From the NCBI GenBank assembly GCA_018806915.1, contig JAGKQI010000102.1, forward strand, positions 1,426,001 through 1,490,000: a DNA stretch of 64,000 bases, given 5' to 3'. The translations under genes and the position numbers were made by a program. Position 1 is the first letter of the stretch; each line of letters starts with the position of its first letter. Below are positions 58,098 through 64,000 of the stretch, in pieces. Source of the DNA: Phytophthora colocasiae. Its lineage: Eukaryota > Oomycota > Peronosporomycetes > Peronosporales > Peronosporaceae. A model generated the notes under the pieces. That model saw only the letters and a list, made by a program, of their open reading frames with translations. It made no database searches and was not told where the DNA came from.

Positions 58098-58324
58098 AAA
58101 TACACTGATAATACAACTGCATGAAGCGTGCCTATCTCCTGCATCCTTTTAGATTTTTTTCCTCTAGATTTTATCTTTTTTGTTTAGATAATTCGGTATT
58201 GACCGGGGAAATCTGGGAAAACCTTCAGCGGGCACATGAGTTTAAATACAACAATGCACAAAAGACAAACTTGCTGGGAATGTCCATTACCGGCCGCAAC
58301 AATTCTACCGACTCCTAGCACCTA
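58098..58324 (+). other. Copia sequence after RNase H
   Basis: Follows the end of pol; contains a short frame starting MKRAYLLHPFRFFSSRFYLF with no motif. The same segment is at 36372-36595. Probably untranslated. Confidence 0.4.
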
Positions 58325-59713
58325 CTTAAAGATAATGAGCGGATGAATAAATGCATAGAAGTTGATCCACCTCTTTGCGGACGTGATCGGCTTACCTTGC
58401 TTGCTCTTCTTGTCGTAGACGAGACGTTTTCTCCCTTGGACAGTAAGCACTGTATTATGACCAATGTGGCTTTGATTGTAGTCAGAAACGATGTAGACTC
58501 CATCTCTGAGCGGTTTCTCCATCATCACACGAGCACCACGGCGACCTGGCGTCATGTAGTTGTTCTTGACAAAGGCGTCGTAGTTAATGTCTCGATCTGC
58601 CTCTCGCAGCCGAATCATGAAGTCTCGCACGTCAATCCACGTGGCCCCTGATCAAAGATCTTGGTTGTAGAGTACGAGCCTGTCGTCAATGAATTGCTCG
58701 ATATCCTGCTCCGTGACGAGGTCCGGGAGGCCCAACAACTTCGCTGCACGCTTCAACGCTCGGAAAACACACAAATTGTCTTGGTTTGCTCCAATCAGCC
58801 CGTAACTTTCGTCATCTTCCTTCCAGAATGTCTCGAACAACGGCACTGACGAAACCTTCCAGCGATCAACAAGAGCCATCTCTGTCTCGAAGTTGTCTTC
58901 CTCTAACTTGACCCGCGGTTCCCATGAGCGTATGTACAGTATCCTGCAAGCTCGGTCGGGGTGTACCCAAAGCGCCTGGTACTCTACCCCCAGAGGTGTT
59001 TCACGGCGATCATTAATGTAGGCGACGTGCCAGATCTCCACGGTGGTGACGAATTTCTTACGGATAGTAATATCTCCACCAGTGTAGTACTCCCCAGAAA
59101 TTGGGTAATGCAATTTCTCGGGGATGGTACTCGTTTGGACATTCTGATCGACTATGTCACTCTTTCGATTCGTAACGGTACTCGTTCCGTCATCCACGGT
59201 ACTCATTTGGCCAGTTACGTCATCCACGGCACTCTCTTGGTCAGTTGCGTCGCCCTCGGTACTCGATTCGTCACTCCCGGAACTCACTACCTCGGTCCAG
59301 ATGTCTCCGGGTGTTCCACACTTGCAATTGGGACACAAGGAGTGCTTTATGGCGTTGATCACCGTACAATATGAACACTGGTTCGTCGTAATATCTGTTG
59401 CATACTGGTCGGTGCCGTCTTGGGGTTGATTTAAGTCATTGTCAGACATGACTACACTTTGAACGACCTCTGTGACGGGTTTAGTGGCCTCCAGCATTTC
59501 CTCAGGTGGCTCTAGCCTCCAGCGGTTCCTCAAGTGGCTTGCTAGCCTCCAGGGCACAGCTGCAGCAGCGGCAGTATTAACAGTCCTTGATATGGCGTGC
59601 GTGCTGGCCGCACGTGTAGCGGCACGCGCCCTCTTGTGAGCTCGAAGCTCGGCTGCAGACGCATTTCTCTTCCCCCTTTTGTGTGAGGCCCTACCTACCG
59701 GCTTAGTACGCAT
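58325..59713 (-). pseudogene. Antisense protein gene: chromo-like and cysteine-protease-like regions
   Basis: The minus frame runs from ATG 59713 to a TGA at 58652, then continues in the same frame to 58325, about 462 codons. The TGA precedes SGATWIDVRDF and probably replaces TGG. The N-terminus is basic and alanine-rich. A CXXC...CXXC zinc-ribbon-like unit follows (QCSYC, LCPNCKC). YQALWVHPDRACRILYIRSW with EP after it resembles a chromodomain. The C-terminal region has GANQDNLCVFRAL (candidate catalytic cysteine) and SDYNQSHIGHNTVL (candidate histidine), as in papain-fold or OTU-like proteases. It is antisense to the Copia and lies between pol and the 3' LTR, so it is a captured gene or a nested element. 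Confidence 0.55.
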
Positions 59714-60123
59714 AGTGTTGTCAGAATTTCTACCGGGGCGTGTCCTTGCGGTGTCTAACTTCCCTAAACGAACAAAGTGTCGACAGCAGCGCTGGGCTTC
59801 TTCCGGCGGCGTTTCAAGACTGAGGAATTTGATATTCCGATCCTTGATAGGTGGTATACCTGGCTGTATGATATACTTCCTCTGTTTGGAAAAGATCTCA
59901 ACAAATGAAAAGAACTGTCTATAATTTTGTCAAATCAGCTGCTATCGATTCTCTGATTGGACTAGAATGAAGCTGACGATCTCAGCTTTCCATCCATACT
60001 ACAATATCTACACAACTCGTTCGCGTTCCTCCACCATTCATTACTAAAGACAACACGTCAATCCTCTCATTTTCGTAAAACCTGCCAGGAGGATACCAGC
60101 GGCTTGGTGCCCGATACGGCACC
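59714..60123. other. Spacer between the antisense gene and the mariner remnant
   Basis: Contains the upstream region of the antisense gene and the left end of the mariner-like piece. No gene seen. Confidence 0.35.
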
Positions 60124-60815
60124 ATGGCACCCAACCTGACCGACCCACAGCGCCGAGAAATTATCGACGAGATGCTAGAGCGTAGTATCGACGGCGTACT
60201 ACCTCGAGGATTGTGCACAGATCTGGCGAGGAGTTAATGCGTGATAGGGCTACAATGACCAACCTCTGGCGGTCATTCCAAACGGCTAGAGCTGAATCAG
60301 GCGCTAAGGATGCCTGGCAAAGTAATATCAAGGCGAAAAGCGGTAGAAAACGACGTGATCGCTCGGAAGTGTGTGCCAAGGTTCGGGCTGTTCCTGTTAC
60401 TGAGCGTCAGGTTGTCCGCCGCACTGCTGCGAACGCAGGGATCTCGACCTACATGGTGGCAGCTCTGCAAAAGGAAGGGGTCCTGTTACGGTGTACAAGT
60501 CGCATCAAACCGGCGCTGACAGAAGAAAACAAGTTCCGTCGGTTGGAGTTCGTTCTCTCCAATGTGGACGAGACAACGATGAAGTTTGACCCAATGCCAG
60601 ACGTCAAACATGTTGATGAGAAATGGTTCAATACAGACAAAGACAAGAGGAGTTACCTAGTGTTCAAAGATGAGAAAACTCCACCTCGATTCTTTAACAG
60701 CAAGCGATTCATCCCGAAGACAATATTCCTGGCCGCATTTGCTAGACCGAGGTTGGTGAAGACTGTCAAAACTTATATTTTAGATGTTGTAACTTTTGTT
60801 TATGTATACTCGTAG
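60124..60815 (+). pseudogene. Mariner-like transposase, N-terminal half
   Basis: The frame begins MAPNLTDPQRREIIDEMLER (helix-turn-helix), stops near 60238, and continues in the next frame from about 60213. VKHVDEKWFNTDKDKRSYLV contains the first catalytic aspartate in the DEKWF form known from plant-type mariners, followed by SKRFIPKTIFLAAFARPRL. The frame then ends after about 200 residues, so the rest of the DDE domain is missing. It sits inside the Copia just before its purine tract, as a fragment of a nested element. Confidence 0.75.
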
Positions 60816-60980
60816 ATTTGATCCACACCGTAGTGCGTTTTCTTTAGTCTGTCTTCGCCCTAATACCGGTTTAATACGATCAATCTTAATGCAATCACTT
60901 TCTGGATGGTTTCTATCCTATTGACCCGTCATATTGACTTGTTGAGATCTTTCCTATTCAGAGGAAGTAGTAGTATGTTA

Positions 60981-60994
60981 TGAGGCAGGGAGGC
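60981..60994 (+). promoter_or_regulatory. Copia polypurine tract
   Basis: TGAGGCAGGGAGGC lies immediately in front of the 3' LTR, where plus-strand priming takes place. Confidence 0.7.
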
Positions 60995-61237
60995 TGTTGA
61001 AGTAACCTCTCAACATACTGTTTACCTACCTTTGACGTACGATAACTGGCTCTCATAGAGCCTGCTATAGCCACTATATTGCTTTTTCACTTCTAATAGT
61101 GAACGCCAGTTCACAATGACTGGTAAGCAGGTAACCAATTTCTAAAGCTTATAATCTAACTCACTTCGTCTTTTGACGGCCACTACACACTACTTCTTCT
61201 CCTCCTTCCTTCTACACTACCTACGCTACTCGCCAGA
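60995..61237 (+). repeat. Copia 3' LTR
   Basis: Begins TGTTGAAGTAACCTC and ends CTACTCGCCAGA. It has a 20-bp block (TTGCTTTTTCACTTCTAATA) missing in the 5' LTR. ACCTC follows at 61238-61242. Confidence 0.9.
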
Positions 61238-61726
61238 ACCTCGGTCCTGGTTGAAGTGTGTAAAGACGTGAACGTTGCACAGATGCTATCTACTATCCAT
61301 GCCGACGTGGCACGAGATTTCTACTCGGAATGCACGCGAAAGTCGCAGCAAAAGTATTCCAAGCCTAAATCTATCCGAATTCCACGTTTGATCCGTGACT
61401 ACCGCCGCCACATGAAAGGCGTTGACATAGCGGACCAATACTGCAGCTATTTCTCCACACAGTTGGTCCAACAGCGAAATGAAATGCCTCTGTTATATTG
61501 GATGTTGGACACATCCGTAGTCAACGCGTTTCGAATGCCCAAAATCTTAAAACCCGACTCGAACCTAAGCCACTTAAATTTCCATCGACAGTTGGCCCAC
61601 GCTCTAATAGACCAGGCTGTCAAATCTTCCCCATCTACTCTTCACCTTATCAATGCGGCCGCGTTCAACTGCACAACTCCAACACTTCCACACTGTGGTG
61701 CACAAACGGCGTCGTTGTCACCTTAA
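61238..61726 (+). pseudogene. PiggyBac-1 transposase, C-terminal part
   Basis: Continues the gene cut at 31402: LVEVCKDVNVAQMLSTIHAD follows the ACCTC repeat in frame. HMKGVDIADQYCSYFSTQLV holds the third catalytic aspartate, and LLYWMLDTSVVNAFRM is the usual C-terminal helix. The frame ends at 61726; a cysteine-rich zinc domain is not obvious, so the end may be lost. Confidence 0.85.
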
Positions 61727-62424
61727 GCCACAAGAGCGCAATTTCCGCTTCGGTGCGTTTAGTGTCAAGTGGCTCTTAGCACAAGAAACATGAGACTCTT
61801 CAGAGAGACCTGTTGACCTACAAGGTTGACATCCTCGGACTGCAAGAGACTAGTATCCCCTACCAGAGTGAAAAGAAGACATGTACGTACCATCTACTGA
61901 CCCTCCCGACGTCCAACCGCTGGCATGGCATCAGCTTTGCAATCGCTCCCCTCCTGCACAAGTTTCTGCACAAATACTGGGCACAGTCCGACAGAGTTGG
62001 AGTGCTCCAGCTTCGCCTCCCCAAATCTCAACGTGTAAATATCATCAATGTGTACCCATCTCACAGCGGCTACGCTGCCACCGAGATTGACCGATTCTAC
62101 CAGGACCTCGACGACGCGCTATCCAAGCTCCCGCAACGAGACACGACGTTCATCCTCAGCGACTTCAACGCGAAAATCGGCCTACGACGCGACCAAGAAA
62201 CCTTTATCGGGGAAAAGGGACGCGGCCGGCGCAACCGCAACGGTCACGTTCTCGCCTCATTTTGTGACGCTAACGATTTGTTTATCACGAACACAGCATT
62301 CGGAAAACGTGCCAGCAACATTACGACATGGAAACACCACCTAAGGAACGACAGTATTTTCAACCAAATTGACTACATCATGTGCGGCCAAAGGGATAAG
62401 CACTGTGCGTAACCGCCCAGTCTT

Positions 62425-62452
62425 GAGGGTGGGTGGGGGGTGGGGGGGGGCA
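62425..62452 (+). other. G-rich run with quadruplex potential
   Basis: Four or more G3+ runs in about 28 bp, inside the non-LTR element where a frame break also occurs. Confidence 0.6.
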
Positions 62453-63282
62453 CCACCACGCCATCAGACCACAAGCTCGTCACGCTGGACTTCAACTTCA
62501 AGGCACTCCGCGGACTGCGCCGCAGTCGAGGCCAAATGCGGTTTAGTACCGCTGACTCTCAGCTCGCAACGCACCTGCTGGTGCATGACTACACATCCCG
62601 ACATCAATACCGACAACTACTCAAGACGATGATTACAACCACGCCTCCTCACCAAGGAATGCCGGGACAACGATGGACAGCAACGTGAAATACAGCACTG
62701 GAAGTGGCAGTCGACTCAATCGGCTATCTACCACAAGTCCATCATGCCCAAGTGGTGGACGCTGAGCTAGCTCGCGAGCTCCGTCTGCTCATTTACAATG
62801 ACCACGCGAAGGACGTCAAAGCCCCCCCCCCCGCGCACACAATGCAACCTCTTGCTTCATCAGGCCCGCGAGCGCAGTAAAGCACTCGGTAACGCTTTCA
62901 TTGATGAGAAACTAACCACCATTGAGCAGTCGAGCCCCTAGGCTCGGATGTTTGAGGCAACTCGGGTGTTTTTCCGAAAACGCTCGTCTCTAACCTCTCT
63001 ATGTGATTCTAAAGGCATCCTCAACCGCAAACAAGCAGGTATCAAGATCAAATAACACTTTCAAGATCAATTCGCCTACCCAACACTACAACCGATCACA
63101 GCCGACGGACTGCAACGACCCCTGTTCAGCCCAGTTAACGCTGCAGAGCTCGCCCGCGCCTTCAAACGCCTACGCAATGGACGCGTGACGGGTCCTGACG
63201 AAATCCCCGCCGAGTTACTCAAGTATGGATCGACTATTCTAGCCCAACCACTTGCCGATCTCCTCAACCACGGCTTTTCAAC

Positions 63283-63756
63283 CAGGGATGCCGAAAAATG
63301 CATTGAAGGGAAATACAATAAAATAGTCCTGATAAAATTATTTATTTCTCATGCTAACCTCTTTCCGTAAATTATTTACTTGGAGTAGCCAGTACCGTTC
63401 CATTACTTATTTTCGAGCCCACCTTGCTGGCATCAATCCCGCCCACATCCAATATCGTTGAGCGGTTTTTTAGCCTCGCGCGGATCACGTTTGGTCACGA
63501 GCGTCAACGCACGACGCCATACACGCTGGAGAAAATTCTTTTTCTTCGCGTTAACAAGCGTCTTTGGGATGTCCGTACGGCCGTCAGCGCGCTGTAGACA
63601 ACAGGAATTATCTGCATGACTGTTAATGCGTTGCAGTAATTGATTTTCGGTGATTTTGCTTGCAGTTATTTACTGATGCCTGTCGTCGTTGCCAGTAAAT
63701 TATTTACTGCGGTGTTGCGCTTGCCGTCAATATAAATGCCGCTTTCGGCATCCCTG
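63283..63756. mobile_element. Small hAT element inside the non-LTR retrotransposon
   Basis: Ends CAGGGATGCCGAAA and its complement TTTCGGCATCCCTG; flanked by the 8-bp repeat TTTTCAAC (63275-63282 and 63757-63764). Inside, 63396-63597 encodes the end of a hAT dimerisation domain (TSNIVERFFSLARITFGHER, TLEKILFLRVNKRLWD). The rest of the transposase is missing, so it is an internal deletion product. Confidence 0.9.
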
Positions 63757-64000
63757 TTTTCAACCGGAGAAAACATCCATCTAGGCGACGGGATCCTACT
63801 CGGAACCAAACCAGCCGGCTGGCCAATGCGCCAATCTCCGGCCAGTCGTCCTACTCAACTGCATCCGCAAAACGATCTCGCTCGACTTCATCGCATACCG
63901 CCGAAGGTTAAACTCTTCCTGTCCCCACACCAATGTGCAGTCACAGTACTGCTGATGTAGTATAGGCCCACAGGTGGATTGCAGCACGTGCCCAGAGATA

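Larger units (their letters stand above)
36970..58695 (+). repeat. 2,098-bp duplication unit, second copy (interrupted)
   Basis: The second copy consists of 36970-37075 and 56704-58695. Its span of 21,726 bp minus the giant element (19,624) and one TTAA (4) is exactly 2,098 bp, the size of copy one. This shows the giant element arrived after the duplication. Confidence 0.92.
31403..61237 (+). mobile_element. Copia LTR retrotransposon (with nested insertions)
   Basis: The element is bounded by LTRs at 31403-31626 and 60995-61237 and by the 5-bp duplication ACCTC (31398-31402 and 61238-61242). Gene order gag, protease, integrase, RT, RNase H is that of Ty1/Copia. Its present 29.8-kb length comes from a 2,098-bp internal tandem duplication, a 19.6-kb TTAA element, and extra sequence (antisense frame, mariner remnant) before the 3' LTR. 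The polyprotein is full of stops and frameshifts. Confidence 0.9.
61770..64000 (+). pseudogene. Non-LTR retrotransposon (endonuclease and RT), broken
   Basis: The endonuclease (61813-62411) shows VDILGLQETSIPYQ, FILSDFNAKIG, NGHVLASFCDANDLFITNTA and IFNQIDYIMCG, motifs of APE-type endonucleases. After a G-rich stretch and frame changes the RT starts at about 63118: ARAFKRLRNGRVTGPDEIPA. It is cut by a hAT element at 63283 and resumes at 63765 with NLRPVVLLNCIRKTISL-type sequence. It runs off the window edge. The many frame changes show it is dead. Confidence 0.8.

Overview
The window is eukaryotic and most probably from an oomycete of the Phytophthora type. The genes have very short introns (about 55-80 bp, GT-AG), tight spacing and an oomycete-type initiator next to one start codon. 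The mobile-element load (Crypton, pogo/Tigger, Harbinger, hAT, piggyBac, Copia, non-LTR elements) is also typical of Phytophthora. No database was searched; family names come from motifs read in the sequence.

Left third (1-24,000) is gene-rich. In order: an AlaX/AARSD1-type alanyl-tRNA editing protein; a membrane-anchored histidine acid phosphatase (minus); the COPII coat protein SEC31; an alanine aminotransferase split by three DNA transposons; a PPP4R4-like HEAT-repeat phosphatase subunit (minus, nine exons); a coiled-coil protein (minus); a VIP1/PPIP5K inositol pyrophosphate kinase; and a TMEM14 protein (minus). Every exon junction proposed for the spliced genes keeps the reading frame.

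The middle (24,000-31,400) is mobile DNA. It holds a Crypton-like tyrosine recombinase, an inverted pair of MITE-like repeats, a decayed pogo/Tigger transposase, a tRNA-like remnant and the first half of a piggyBac transposase (piggyBac-1).

The right half is a nest that can be dated by layers. PiggyBac-1 (30,692-31,402 and 61,238-61,726) is split by a Copia retrotransposon (31,403-61,237, with LTRs, a 5-bp target duplication, a primer-binding site and a purine tract). Inside the Copia, 2,098 bp covering RT, RNase H and an antisense reading frame are tandemly duplicated. The second copy is split at a TTAA by a 19,624-bp element (37,076-56,699) with matching terminal inverted repeats. This giant element encodes its own multi-exon piggyBac-type transposase with two chromodomains at its N-terminus. 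It also carries a SANT-DOT1-like methyltransferase gene, a P-loop kinase, coiled-coil proteins, a piece of an ADP/ATP carrier gene, several unrecognised reading frames and a 4-kb inverted repeat built on a minisatellite. The 2,098-bp arithmetic closes exactly once the giant element and its 4-bp TTAA duplication are removed, which strongly supports its boundaries. The window ends in a non-LTR retrotransposon cut by a small hAT element.

The candidate new system is the giant, cargo-carrying, double-chromodomain piggyBac element. The other standout is the aminotransferase gene, which becomes one uninterrupted frame of about 488 codons when its three insertions are subtracted.
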